Positions 16,158 through 24,452 of a DNA stretch of 45,205 bases are shown one piece after another (position 1 is the first letter of the stretch; the number at the start of each line of letters is the position of its first letter). Made by a program: the position numbers and the translations under genes. Origin of the DNA: Acidobacteriota bacterium (GTDB lineage: Bacteria > Acidobacteriota > Thermoanaerobaculia > Gp7-AA8); NCBI GenBank assembly GCA_019247495.1, contig JAFAOU010000221.1:1-45205 (forward strand), given 5' to 3'. The notes under the pieces were generated by a model. That model did no database searches. It was not told where the DNA came from and was given only the letters and a program-made list of their open reading frames with translations.

Positions 16158-16970
16158 ATGCTCGGAGAAACCGTACGCTCGACCCGCATCAAGCGAGGCT
16201 TCACACAAGCCCGCCTGGCTCGCCTCGCCGGCGTCAGCCGGCGCCACCTTGCCGCCCTCGAAAAGGGCGCGAATGTCTCCATCAACGTCCTGCAGAAGGT
16301 TGCCTCCGTCCTCGATCTCTCCGAAATCAACCTCGGCGAGCTCAAAGTTCAGACGCCGAAGTCCGACTCGAGCGTCGTCAACATGTCCATTCTCGCCGAC
16401 ACGATCCGCGAAGCGCACGCCGAGGCCTTTCATGCACAGTCGCTGCTCGCGCGGGCGGAGACGCTTCTCGATAACGGCAACGGTTCGGCCAATGGCGAAG
16501 GTCTGATCGCGCATTTTCCGAAGCTGCCGCCGCAGCTCCTCGACATCCGGCGCCGCCGCGTCACCACCGGTTCCGTCGCCGACAAGAAAGCGGCGAACGG
16601 CGTCGTCATCGCCGGCGAGATCCGGCAGGGTGAAGCAGTCGTCGAACTCACCGGCGAGACCGCGCACCTTCCTGCCTCCGTTCTCGAAAAAGGGGAAGTC
16701 GTCTTCCGCGCTCGCGGCGACAAGATGCGCGACCAGGGCATCGAGGATGGCGATCTGCTCATCGTCGAACTCCGCCAAACCGGCCGCGCCGCGTCGGGTG
16801 AGCTCGTGATCGGCAAAGTCGGCGAGCTCCTCTACGTCGGACACTGGTGGCAGAAGCACGGCCACAAAGCGATCATGAGCGACGGCCCCGCCGAGCTCAC
16901 CACGGGCGGCACGTCGAAGCGAACATTGAAAGTGCTCGCCGCCATCAACGCGATCATTCGGCCGAAGTAG
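16158..16970 (+). CDS. HTH regulator with degenerate LexA/S24-like domain
   Basis: A 270-residue protein. Residues 1-62 are an XRE helix-turn-helix (TQARLARLAGVSRRHLAALE). Residues 150-270 resemble the LexA/CI S24 peptidase fold: VVFRARGDKM RDQGIEDGDL aligns with the VXGDSMXXXGIXXGD signature. The catalytic Ser is Lys189 here (GDKM), and the usual general-base Lys before the C-terminal strand is also not evident. So the domain probably cannot self-cleave and may serve for dimerisation or ligand sensing. I chose ATG 16158 because it opens the HTH domain; an upstream frame extension runs through the operator and non-coding gap. The trigger and regulon are unknown. Confidence 0.78.
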   Translation: MLGETVRSTRIKRGFTQARLARLAGVSRRHLAALEKGANVSINVLQKVASVLDLSEINLGELKVQTPKSDSSVVNMSILADTIREAHAEAFHAQSLLARAETLLDNGNGSANGEGLIAHFPKLPPQLLDIRRRRVTTGSVADKKAANGVVIAGEIRQGEAVVELTGETAHLPASVLEKGEVVFRARGDKMRDQGIEDGDLLIVELRQTGRAASGELVIGKVGELLYVGHWWQKHGHKAIMSDGPAELTTGGTSKRTLKVLAAINAIIRPK

Positions 16971-16976
16971 TTTCTT

Positions 16977-17075
16977 CGGGTGTCGGGTGTCGTAGATCCG
17001 GCGTTCTCGAACCTGGCGGACACAATCCTTCGAGCTGCCCGCGTCGTTCTCCGACTCCCGACTCCCGACCCCCGA
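16977..17075. repeat. Repeat family L, intergenic copy
   Basis: CGGGTGTCGGGTGTCG at 16977-16992 and the inverse-oriented CCCGACTCCCGACCCCCGA-type arm at 17052-17075, 60 bp apart. The 7-bp unit (GTCGGGN) is the same as at 2147-2324. Arms are degenerate, so the hairpin would be imperfect. Confidence 0.65.
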
Positions 17076-17172
17076 ATCGCGCCACTTGGCACCATTCGTT
17101 CACCTAACGCTCGCCGTGCCGTTGACTACGATCTCTCGCCGAAAAATTTGGAGTCCATTGGAGGAACGAAAT

Positions 17173-19245
17173 ATGCGCCGTACTTTCACCGCCGCGGTCA
17201 TCGTCCTGACCGCACTCATTGCCGGATGCGGATCGTCACACACCGGTCAATCGACCGCCGCCGCCGCGCCTGCGCCCGCGTTTTTCGCGCCGCATGGCTT
17301 CGACCTTTCGGCGATGGATACGAACGTCAAAGCCTGCGACGACTTTTACCGGTTCGCGGTCGGCAAGTGGCGTGACACGCATCCGCTGCCGGCGCAGTAC
17401 TCGCGCTACGGCCGCTTCGAAGAGCTGGCCGAGCGCAATCGCGAAGTGCTCCACAAGATCCTGGAGGAGGATGCGGCCATGACCAACGCTGCTCCGGGAA
17501 GTGCGGAGCAGAAGGTCGGCGATTTCTACGCCGCTTGTATGAACGAGCCGGCTATCGAAGCGGCCGGCGTCACGCCGATCCAGCCGGAGCTCGATCGCAT
17601 CAACGGCATCAGCGACCGCGCTTCGCTGGTCACCGAGCTCAATCACCTGCACACCGCCGGCTTCGCGCCGCTGTTCCGCGTCGGCGGAACGAACGATCAG
17701 AAGAACAGCAAGATGATCATCGCCTCGCTCGGCACCGGCTCGCTCGGACTGCCCGACCGCGACTACTACCTGCGCGATGACGACCGTTTCAAAACCATCC
17801 GCACTCAGTACGTCACTCACATCGCGTTGATGCTGACCCTGGCGGGAGAAAGTCCCTTACAAGCCGAGTCCGACGCCCAAGGCATTCTCGATCTTGAAAC
17901 AAAGCTTGCCGCTTCGCAGCTCACCCGCGTCGAGCAGCGCGTTCCGGAGAACACCTATCATCCGACAGCAGTCGCCGAGTTGGCCTCGATGGCTCCGGCC
18001 ATCGACTGGTCCACATACCTCCAGAACCTCGGCATTACGACGACGACGCTCAACGTCTCGCAACCGAAGTACATCAAAACCGTCAGCCAGTTGCTGAACG
18101 ATGTCCCGCTCGAAAACTGGAAGGCGCTGCTGCGCTGGCAGGTCCTCGATGGTGCGGCGAGCACGCTTTCCAGCGCGTTTGTCAGGGAGGACTTCAACTT
18201 CAGCGGAAAGACGTTGTCCGGCACGAAGGAGCAGCAGGAGCGTTGGAAGCGCTGCGTCCGTTCGGCCGACCAGAGCATCGGACAGTTGCTTGGACAGGAG
18301 TACGTCCGCCGCAACTTCACGCCCGAAGCGAAGGCGAAAATGAGCTCGCTCATCGACAACCTCGTCGCCGCGCTCCGCGAAGACATCCCCACGCTTTCGT
18401 GGATGGGTCCGGAAACGAAGGCGGCCGCGCTCACGAAACTGAACGCATTCCAGCGCCGCATCGGCTATCCCGACAAATGGCGCGACTACTCCGCGCTCAC
18501 AATCAGCCGTGCGTCGTACGCTGCCAACGTTCAGGCAGCGCGCGCGTGGGCCTATCACCACAACATCGAGCGCATCGGACATGCCGACGATCCGAATGAA
18601 TGGGGCGGTTTCACGCCGCCGACCGTCAACGCAAGCTACAACCCGCCGCAGAACAACATCACCTTCCCGGCCGGCATCCTGCAACCGCCGTTCTTCGATC
18701 CGAACGCAGACGATGCCTACAACTACGGCGGCATCGGAACAGTCATCGGCCACGAGATGACGCACGGCTTCGACGATCAGGGCGCGAAGTACGACGCGCA
18801 AGGCAATCTGCGCAACTGGTTCACGCCCGACGACCTGAAGAGTTTCACGGCGCGCACTGATTGCGTGGCCAATGAGTACAGCGAGTTCAACGTCGCGCAG
18901 GGAATCAATATCAACGGCAAGCTGGTGAATGGCGAATCGGTCGCCGACCTCGGCGGCGCGACGATCGCGTTGCGCGCGTACGAGAAGTCGCTGGAAGGGA
19001 AGCAGCGTCAGACCATCGACGGCTTCACCCCCGAGCAGCGATTCTTCCTCGGCTTCGCGCAGGTGTGGGGCGAGAACATGTCGCCGCAGGAAGCAACCCG
19101 CCGCGCGCTGACCGACCCGCACGCGCAAGGCCCATTCCGCGTGAACGGAACCGTGCAGAACATGCCGGAGTTCTGGAAGGCCTACAACTGCACCGACAGC
19201 GACAAGATGGTCCGCGACGCCGCGAAGCGCTGTTCGATCTGGTGA
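17173..19245 (+). CDS. M13 family zinc endopeptidase (neprilysin/PepO-like), lipoprotein
   Basis: A 690-residue lipoprotein peptidase. The signal ends in lipobox LIAGC. The gluzincin site is HEMTH at about 527-531 (TVIGHEMTHGFDDQGAKYD) with the third ligand in GESVADLGG at about 587-595. NASYNPPQNNITFPAGILQP just before the zinc site is the M13 substrate-binding stretch (usually NAYY; Ser replaces the first Tyr here). The C-terminus ends CSIW, close to the usual C-x-x-W. It cleaves short peptides outside the cytoplasm. Start ATG 17173 is backed by GGAGG at 17160-17164; an earlier frame start at 17086 would spoil the signal peptide. A strong terminator follows. Confidence 0.95.
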   Translation: MRRTFTAAVIVLTALIAGCGSSHTGQSTAAAAPAPAFFAPHGFDLSAMDTNVKACDDFYRFAVGKWRDTHPLPAQYSRYGRFEELAERNREVLHKILEEDAAMTNAAPGSAEQKVGDFYAACMNEPAIEAAGVTPIQPELDRINGISDRASLVTELNHLHTAGFAPLFRVGGTNDQKNSKMIIASLGTGSLGLPDRDYYLRDDDRFKTIRTQYVTHIALMLTLAGESPLQAESDAQGILDLETKLAASQLTRVEQRVPENTYHPTAVAELASMAPAIDWSTYLQNLGITTTTLNVSQPKYIKTVSQLLNDVPLENWKALLRWQVLDGAASTLSSAFVREDFNFSGKTLSGTKEQQERWKRCVRSADQSIGQLLGQEYVRRNFTPEAKAKMSSLIDNLVAALREDIPTLSWMGPETKAAALTKLNAFQRRIGYPDKWRDYSALTISRASYAANVQAARAWAYHHNIERIGHADDPNEWGGFTPPTVNASYNPPQNNITFPAGILQPPFFDPNADDAYNYGGIGTVIGHEMTHGFDDQGAKYDAQGNLRNWFTPDDLKSFTARTDCVANEYSEFNVAQGININGKLVNGESVADLGGATIALRAYEKSLEGKQRQTIDGFTPEQRFFLGFAQVWGENMSPQEATRRALTDPHAQGPFRVNGTVQNMPEFWKAYNCTDSDKMVRDAAKRCSIW

Positions 19246-19270
19246 TGATTTTCTAACGACGCTTTCAACA

Positions 19271-19300
19271 AAACGGCGGCCTCGGCCGCCGTTTTTGTTT
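19271..19300 (+). terminator. Intrinsic terminator after the M13 gene
   Basis: AAACGGCGGCC / GGCCGCCGTTT form an 11-bp perfect stem with a 2-nt nominal loop, followed by TTTTTGTTT. It lies 25 bp after the stop codon. The clearest Rho-independent terminator in the window. Confidence 0.88.
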
Positions 19301-19320
19301 GCCGCGGTCAAGAACACCAC

Positions 19321-19526
19321 TGCGCGCGAAGGCGCGCATCAAAATCTTAGCCCCGCGCTCTGCGCGGGGTTTCGTTGGCGGGTTGAGTTTGCGGCCGCGG
19401 AGGCGGCCGCAACAAAGGCCGCGCGAACGTTTTGTAGCGGCCGCCTTCGCGGCCGCAAATCTGCCCTGCCTACGCGTACCCCGGGCAGAGCCCGGGGCCT
19501 TGATTGCTAAGCGCGCCTTCGCGCGC
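19321..19526. repeat. Repeat family I: six hairpins in mirror order
   Basis: Hairpins occur in the order A-B-C-C'-B'-A': GCGCGAAGGCGCGC (near 19321-19338), CCCCGCGCTCTGCGCGGGG (19351-19369), GCGGCCGCGGAGGCGGCCGC (19391-19410), GCGGCCGCCTTCGCGGCCGC (19437-19456), CCCCGGGCAGAGCCCGGGG (19479-19497) and GCGCGCCTTCGCGCGC (19511-19526). Short linkers (ATC, AACAAA/TTTTGT) also pair across the centre. It ends 7 bp before the stop of the decarboxylase gene. Confidence 0.85.
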
Positions 19527-19532
19527 ATCGAA

Positions 19533-20948
19533 CTACGCGCCGCGCATCGAATCAACCGCTGCGCGAATGTCCTCGATGCACATCTCCATCCGATCGCGAT
19601 GCGTGCGATGCGAGACCACGCAGATGCGGATTACGAACTTGCCATCGACGATTGCGCCGGTGAGCATCACGCGCTGGCGCGCGTTGATGCGCGCGATCAA
19701 TTCGTGATTGAGCGCGTCGAGATCGGCGCCTGGTTTCTGCAATCGAAATCCGACGATCGAAAGCTGCGGCTCGGCCACGACTTCGATGCCGTCGATTTTG
19801 TGGAGTTCGGCGGCGGCCCAGGAAGCCAGGTCGAGCTTCTCCTCGAGTTGCGCGCGGAAGGGTTCGATGCCGAAGAGTTTCAGCGGAAGCCAGACGCGCA
19901 GTCCGCGGAAATCGCGGGAGAGCTCGGGCGAGATCTCGCAGAAATCGATCAGCTCCGCTGCTTGCTGAAATTGCGGCAGGTAGTCGGCGTGCGTGCCGTA
20001 GGCGCGGCGGAGGATGGAGGCATCGCGCACCACCAGCGCTCCGGTGCCGAAGGGGAGGAAAAGCGTCTTGTGCGGATCGAGGATGATCGAGTCGGCCTCA
20101 CTGATGCCGCGCAGCGCGTCGCGTCCGCGCTGGGTGAGCATGAAGAACGCGCCATACGCGCCGTCGACGTGGAACCAGAGTGACTCGGAACGCGCCAGTT
20201 GTCCGAGCGCGGATAAGTCGTCGACCGCGCCGGTCGGCGTCGTGCCCGCGCTGCCGCAGAGCATGAACGGCGTGAAGCCGTTCGCGCGATCGCGTGCGAT
20301 CGCATCGGCCATGAGATCGACACGAACGCGAAACATCGCGTCGCTCGGAATCTCGCGGATGTTCGCGGCCGGAAATCCGGCCAGGACCGCCGCCTTCTGA
20401 AACGCGTGATGGGTCTGGTCGCCGCAGTAAAGCGTTGCGCGTGAAAAATCATCGCCGAGTACCGTGATCCGCGCGGCGATGATCGCGGTCAGATTGGCCA
20501 GCGAGCCTCCGCTGGTCAGCACGCCGCCGCTGCCCTCGCCGAAACCGACGATCTCACCGAACCAGCGCACCACGTTCGCTTCGAGTTGCACGAGGAGGGG
20601 CGCGGGCGCGAAAACGCCGACGTAGCGGTTCACCGCGTCGGCGATGAGGTCCGCGACCGCCGCGTGAAAAATGCCGCCGCCCGGAATGTAGGCGAGGTAG
20701 CCGGGACCGGCGGCGTTGAACGAACGCGGGATGGCCTCGCCGAATAGAAAATCGAGAAGCTGCTCGTACGCCATGCCGCGTTCCGGCAGTGGCTCAATCA
20801 ATGTGCGCGCGATCTCCGTCGCGCCCTCGACATTCGAAGCGGGCTGCGACGGCAGCGACTCGATGTGCGCCACGATGCGCGTCATCGCCTCATCGACGAG
20901 CCGGCGCATCTCGGGCGCGTTGGGTTCGAGCGGGTAGGGCTCGGTCAT
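19533..20948 (-). CDS. PLP-dependent group II amino acid decarboxylase
   Basis: A 471-residue member of the aromatic-amino-acid/glutamate decarboxylase group (fold type I, cytoplasmic). Key segments: GYLAYIPGGG near 103, GVLTSGGSLANLTAI near 142 (cofactor phosphate), WFHVDGAYGAFF near 257 with the PLP-ring Asp, and DPHKTLFLPFGTGALV near 295 with the Schiff-base lysine. The long middle part fits the aromatic-L-amino-acid decarboxylase branch better than glutamate decarboxylase. A likely reaction is decarboxylation of an aromatic amino acid to the amine, but the substrate is not readable, and some members of the group are aldehyde synthases. The stop codon lies next to hairpin A' of repeat family I. 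Confidence 0.85.
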   Translation of the reverse strand: MTEPYPLEPNAPEMRRLVDEAMTRIVAHIESLPSQPASNVEGATEIARTLIEPLPERGMAYEQLLDFLFGEAIPRSFNAAGPGYLAYIPGGGIFHAAVADLIADAVNRYVGVFAPAPLLVQLEANVVRWFGEIVGFGEGSGGVLTSGGSLANLTAIIAARITVLGDDFSRATLYCGDQTHHAFQKAAVLAGFPAANIREIPSDAMFRVRVDLMADAIARDRANGFTPFMLCGSAGTTPTGAVDDLSALGQLARSESLWFHVDGAYGAFFMLTQRGRDALRGISEADSIILDPHKTLFLPFGTGALVVRDASILRRAYGTHADYLPQFQQAAELIDFCEISPELSRDFRGLRVWLPLKLFGIEPFRAQLEEKLDLASWAAAELHKIDGIEVVAEPQLSIVGFRLQKPGADLDALNHELIARINARQRVMLTGAIVDGKFVIRICVVSHRTHRDRMEMCIEDIRAAVDSMRGA

Positions 20949-21072
20949 CGGACGCGCATTATGCGGTCGCCCGCACTTCGTCCTCCGCGAAACGAAACGG
21001 TGACGAGCGTGACGGCGCTCACTTTGGCAAGATTCGCCATGTAGAATCTTTACTCACTACGGAGGATTCAAC

Positions 21073-22167
21073 ATGCGCCTGCGCTTTCTTACTTTCGCTG
21101 CTCTTCTCGTCATCGCCACCGCCGCCTCGGCGAAAGAGGTCTGGCTCAGCATCGGTGGCACCACCGCCGGCGGAACCTTTCGCACCGACGCGCGCATCTT
21201 CAATCCCTCCACCACCAAGGACATCCAGATCCAGGCCTACTACCTGCCGGTCGGCAACACGGACAACTCCGGCGTTCAGCCGCTTGCGCCGATTACGGTT
21301 CTGAAGCGCCAGCAGGTCGTCTACAACGACGTCGTCTCGTCGCTGTTTCATAGCAGCGGACTCGGCGCGATCCGGCTCAAGTCCGACGACGACTTCGTGG
21401 CCACGCAGCGCATCTATGCCGTCTCCTCCTCCGGAACGCTCGGCCAATTTGTCGCCGGCGTTGACGCGTCCAGCGCCAAGGCCAAGGGCGTGATCATCCA
21501 GTTGCAGGCGGGCGGCACGTTTCGGACGAATGTCGGCGCAGCCAATCCGAACTCCAGCGTCGCGAACGTCACCTTCCATCTTTACGACAAGAACAATGCC
21601 GTGGTCGGAACCGCAAAGACGATCGTGATGCAGCCGTACGGCGTCATAGCGCCGGGTGGTCTGGCCGGTTACGCCGACGCGGTTCCGGGGAACGCTGACC
21701 TGACCGATGCATGGCTCTCCTACAGTTCGGACCAACCCATCGTCGCGTACGGATCCGTGATCGACAATGGAACCACCGATCCCACCTACATTCCTGCGGC
21801 TGAAGATACGGGCGTGGCAGTCGTCGGGCCGACGGGCAACATCTTCAACGTGACCACGCGCTCATCGTCGATCGCGATTTCGCCGGCCATCACGCAGGGC
21901 TTGCTGCAGCCGGGCACCAAAGTCACGTTCCGGTTCAGTGGTCACGACACGACGCACGGATTCCGGCTGGTCGACTCCGACGGCGCCATCATCGTCGACG
22001 TTACCGTGCCTCCGGACGCGGCGGTCTTCGAGCGGACTGTCACGCTGGGTCCCGAGGGAACGTATCAGTACTACTGCACGATCACGACGTGCAGCACGGG
22101 CCATCTCAGCATGCAGGGCACTTTCCCGGTCGGGACTCCGGGCTACGATCCAGGACCCAAATACTGA
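21073..22167 (+). CDS. Secreted protein with C-terminal CuA-like cupredoxin domain
   Basis: A 364-residue exported protein with signal peptide MRLRFLTFAALLVIATAASA. Residues 24-240 contain two related all-beta modules, seen from the repeated GGTFRTDARIFNPS / GGTFRTNVGAANPNS; this module type occurs in secreted proteins of related bacteria but its role is unknown. Residues 262-353 form a cupredoxin-like domain whose metal-ligand candidates are His295 (DTTHGFRL), Cys335, Cys340, His344 and Met347 (YYCTITTCSTGHLSM). The set resembles the CuA site of cytochrome oxidase subunit II, but with four rather than three residues between the cysteines. Start is backed by GGAGG 7 nt upstream; TAGAAT at 21042-21047 may be the -10. 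It faces the next gene with an 11-bp gap. Confidence 0.7.
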   Translation: MRLRFLTFAALLVIATAASAKEVWLSIGGTTAGGTFRTDARIFNPSTTKDIQIQAYYLPVGNTDNSGVQPLAPITVLKRQQVVYNDVVSSLFHSSGLGAIRLKSDDDFVATQRIYAVSSSGTLGQFVAGVDASSAKAKGVIIQLQAGGTFRTNVGAANPNSSVANVTFHLYDKNNAVVGTAKTIVMQPYGVIAPGGLAGYADAVPGNADLTDAWLSYSSDQPIVAYGSVIDNGTTDPTYIPAAEDTGVAVVGPTGNIFNVTTRSSSIAISPAITQGLLQPGTKVTFRFSGHDTTHGFRLVDSDGAIIVDVTVPPDAAVFERTVTLGPEGTYQYYCTITTCSTGHLSMQGTFPVGTPGYDPGPKY

Positions 22168-22178
22168 CGGGTGAACGT

Positions 22179-23237
22179 TCAGAATCGCCGCGCGATGCCG
22201 AGCACCAGCCCGGCATCCGCGCTGTTCTGATACGTGATGAGATTCTCGACGATGCCGCCGTACGCGGTGAGTCGCGAGCCGAATGCGTGCTGCAGACCGG
22301 CGGTCAATTGATACGACCGCCTTGTCAACTCCGGCGCGCCGATTCCTCGGAACGGACTCTGCGAAACGGTCAGTTGCACGGTGGCCGAGGTGCGCGACGC
22401 GAGTAGCCGCGAGACGCCGATCGAGTCGGTGATGACGATCTGCGACTGGAGGTCCATCGGCGTGTTGTGACCGAGGAAGAGCAGGCCGGCGGACGCGTTG
22501 ATGCGCGTGTTGCCGAAGTCGCGCGTGGCCAGGAGTTGCAAGCCGCCGTCGACTGATCCGGAGCCGTCGAGCGTCTGCGCGTTTCCGGTCGGCAGCTCGA
22601 TTGCCGCCTCCGCGGAGATGGACAGGTTGCGATCCTCGAGCGCGGGGATCTCGTACTTGGCGGAGATGGCCACGTCGCCGAGATGGCTATCGGCCGGGCG
22701 TTCACGCAGATAGGTGTTGTTGTCGGTGCGGATGAACACGGTCTCGTGATTGCGCTGCACCGCGACGCGCTGGTTGTCGCCGAGGTTGAGCGCGGCGTGG
22801 AAATGCTCGATGAAACTGTCGGACGACCCGCCGCCGACGTAGGCGAATGGGACCGAGATGCCGACTTCGAAGTTGTTGCCGAAACCGCGATGCACGTCGA
22901 TCGTGGTTCGATGCGTCTCGCCGTCTGCGAGGAAGATCGTCGTGCCGGGGTCCATGCGGATGAGGCCGAGCGTCTGGTCGCCGGTGCGCCGGTCGGTGTC
23001 GCCCTCGAGGTTGTGGCTGATCCAGCGCGACTTCGCGAATGTGTTGGAGTCGGCCGAATGAACGTCGACGAGCCAGGCGTCTTCGTCGAGCACGCGCGCG
23101 CTTTCCGGCTCGAAAAAGAAAAATCCGTTGTTGAGGAGGTATTGATCGCGAACGGGGAGAGGGCTGAGCAGCACGTCGTTTTCCTGCGCAAGCGCGGGAA
23201 GCGCGATCAACAGCGCTGCAATCAAGCACCTGATCAT
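22179..23237 (-). CDS. Outer-membrane barrel protein, DUF3187-like
   Basis: A 352-residue exported protein with signal peptide ending ALPALAQ. After PLPVRDQYLLNNGFFFFEPE the sequence is a run of alternating strands (for example NFEVGISVPFAYVG, NLSISAEAAIELPTG, SYQLTAGLQHAFGSRLTAYG), and it ends in a phenylalanine (LGIARRF), as outer-membrane beta-barrels do. The N-terminal motif and overall length recall the DUF3187 family; that assignment is from memory and only moderately sure. No enzyme motif is visible. It is convergent with the cupredoxin gene. Confidence 0.65.
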   Translation of the reverse strand: MIRCLIAALLIALPALAQENDVLLSPLPVRDQYLLNNGFFFFEPESARVLDEDAWLVDVHSADSNTFAKSRWISHNLEGDTDRRTGDQTLGLIRMDPGTTIFLADGETHRTTIDVHRGFGNNFEVGISVPFAYVGGGSSDSFIEHFHAALNLGDNQRVAVQRNHETVFIRTDNNTYLRERPADSHLGDVAISAKYEIPALEDRNLSISAEAAIELPTGNAQTLDGSGSVDGGLQLLATRDFGNTRINASAGLLFLGHNTPMDLQSQIVITDSIGVSRLLASRTSATVQLTVSQSPFRGIGAPELTRRSYQLTAGLQHAFGSRLTAYGGIVENLITYQNSADAGLVLGIARRF

Positions 23238-23302
23238 GATGTCGCCGGAAAGTAAAACGATGCTGCCGGAGATGCGGATTTGTCCAGAGGTTTCTTGTGC
23301 GT

Positions 23303-23322
23303 CACAGACACTCTTGTCTGTG
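23303..23322. repeat. Short hairpin CACAGACA-CTCT-TGTCTGTG
   Basis: Perfect 8-bp arms with a 4-nt loop, in the divergent gap between the DUF3187-like gene and the small membrane protein. No T-run follows. It may be a single unit of another dispersed palindrome type or a regulator site. Confidence 0.55.
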
Positions 23323-23331
23323 CGCCTTCTG

Positions 23332-23337
23332 TAAACT
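23332..23337 (+). promoter_or_regulatory. -10-like hexamer, leaderless start of small membrane protein
   Basis: TAAACT ends 8 nt before the ATG at 23346, with no Shine-Dalgarno sequence between (CGCTGCCG). Confidence 0.4.
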
Positions 23338-23345
23338 CGCTGCCG

Positions 23346-23612
23346 ATGCTTCCCGTCAGCCGAGGCTTCCTCTCCGCGCTTGGCGGGATCGGGATGACGC
23401 TGCTGGCGTGGTTTGGCTCGTGGGCGTGGCCCGGATGGCCGGCCAGCTTCGCCATCGATCTTCTCGGCTTCACTGACTTCGCCGAATTTCCGCGCCTCGC
23501 CAAATCGGGAGTGGTCGTCCTGCTCATCATCATTAATGTAGGGACGTGGGCGGCGGTCATTCGTGGAGCGCTGCTGCTGGTGCGCAAATCCAGTTCGCCA
23601 GTTCCTCCGTAA
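23346..23612 (+). CDS. Small membrane protein (88 aa), unknown function
   Basis: An 88-residue protein with two hydrophobic segments, SALGGIGMTLLAWFGSWAWPG (about 9-29) and SGVVVLLIIINVGTWAAVI (about 54-72), joined by a loop with several Phe residues; a short basic tail ends SSPVPP. I recognise no family. A longer frame from 23280 would add 22 residues covering the hairpin and is unlikely. It is followed 20 bp later by an SD-led small gene on the same strand, so the two may be co-transcribed. Confidence 0.6.
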   Translation: MLPVSRGFLSALGGIGMTLLAWFGSWAWPGWPASFAIDLLGFTDFAEFPRLAKSGVVVLLIIINVGTWAAVIRGALLLVRKSSSPVPP

Positions 23613-23632
23613 GTTGCGCGGAGGACGAAATC

Positions 23633-23917
23633 ATGGCGACAGTGATGGCGATGCATTGGCCCGAGGTGACGAAGGAGCAGTACGAGCAGGTACGGCAGTC
23701 GGTGAATTGGGAAGGGAATGTGCCCGACGGCGCGAAGTTCCACACGGCGTGGCTCGGCAGCGACGGATTTCATGTGGTCGACCTGTGGGATTCGAGAGAG
23801 CAATTCGACGCGTTCGTGCAAAACCGTCTCGCCGCTGGCGTTGCCGCGGCAGGCATCAGCAGCCAGCCGAAGGTGGAGTTCGCGGAAAGCCTTTCGGTCT
23901 TCGCGCCGAACGTCTAA
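23633..23917 (+). CDS. Small protein resembling a dimeric alpha-beta barrel (ABM-like)
   Basis: A 94-residue cytoplasmic protein. The pattern MATVMAMHWPEVTKEQYEQV, GAKFHTAWLGSDGFHVVDLW and DSREQFDAFVQNRLAAGVAA alternates strands and helices like ferredoxin-fold dimeric alpha-beta barrel proteins of the antibiotic-biosynthesis-monooxygenase or stress-response type. No catalytic residue can be named, and it may be a sensing or stress protein. Start ATG 23633 has GAGG about 8 nt upstream. Its end overlaps the end of the convergent kdsC-like gene by 4 bp. Confidence 0.65.
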   Translation: MATVMAMHWPEVTKEQYEQVRQSVNWEGNVPDGAKFHTAWLGSDGFHVVDLWDSREQFDAFVQNRLAAGVAAAGISSQPKVEFAESLSVFAPNV

Positions 23918-24426
23918 CGCTCGAAGTTTTTGACGATCGCGTCCCACTCGCCGCGTTCGCGCAGCAAGCGCTCGATCAACTCGCGGAAGGCTGCATGGCC
24001 GCCGCGAGCTTCGAGTTTCCACGTTGCCGCCGCGCGCACCTCGGACGCAGCATCGGAAGGCGCGGCAGAGATGCCGGCGCGCAGCATCGGCGCGAGGTCG
24101 GGAAGGTCGTCGCCGATGTAAAGGACTTCGTGAAAGCCGGCTCCGAGGTTCGTCAGGATCGCCTCGCACTCCGTGAGTTTGTTGGCGGCGCCCTGATGCA
24201 GCTCTGAAATCCCAAGCTCTTTCGCACGACGGAACAATGCCGGTGATCTGCGCGAGGTCAGCAGCACGATCGTGATGCCGGCGCGCTGCGCGAGCTTTGC
24301 GCCGAGGCCGTCGCGAACGTTGAACTCTTTCAACTCGGAGCGGTCGCCGGCGTAGATGATCTTGCCGTCTGTCCAGACCCCGTCGACGTCGGAAACGATG
24401 ACGCGTATGTCGCGCGCGGTACTCAT
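23914..24426 (-). CDS. kdsC: KDO 8-phosphate phosphatase KdsC-like (HAD family)
   Basis: A 170-residue HAD phosphatase without a cap domain, the usual KdsC size. Motif I is VSDVDGVWTDG (nucleophile Asp13 and acid Asp15), motif II is VLLTSRRS, a lysine follows in GAANKL, and motif IV is YIGDDLPDLA. It removes phosphate from 3-deoxy-D-manno-octulosonate 8-phosphate in making the KDO core of LPS. Related enzymes act on sugar phosphates of the neuraminate type, so substrate is inferred. Its divergent neighbour is a lipid A acyltransferase, which supports the LPS role. The start has no SD; TATCCT lies 8 nt upstream. Confidence 0.82.
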   Translation of the reverse strand: MSTARDIRVIVSDVDGVWTDGKIIYAGDRSELKEFNVRDGLGAKLAQRAGITIVLLTSRRSPALFRRAKELGISELHQGAANKLTECEAILTNLGAGFHEVLYIGDDLPDLAPMLRAGISAAPSDAASEVRAAATWKLEARGGHAAFRELIERLLRERGEWDAIVKNFER

Positions 24427-24434
24427 TCAGCGGG

Positions 24435-24440
24435 AGGATA
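24435..24440 (-). promoter_or_regulatory. -10-like hexamer for leaderless kdsC
   Basis: On the minus strand TATCCT, 8 nt before the kdsC ATG. It lies 12 bp from the divergent TAGAAT of the acyltransferase gene, so both promoters fit in under 30 bp. Confidence 0.42.
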
Positions 24441-24452
24441 GCAGCCGTCCCA

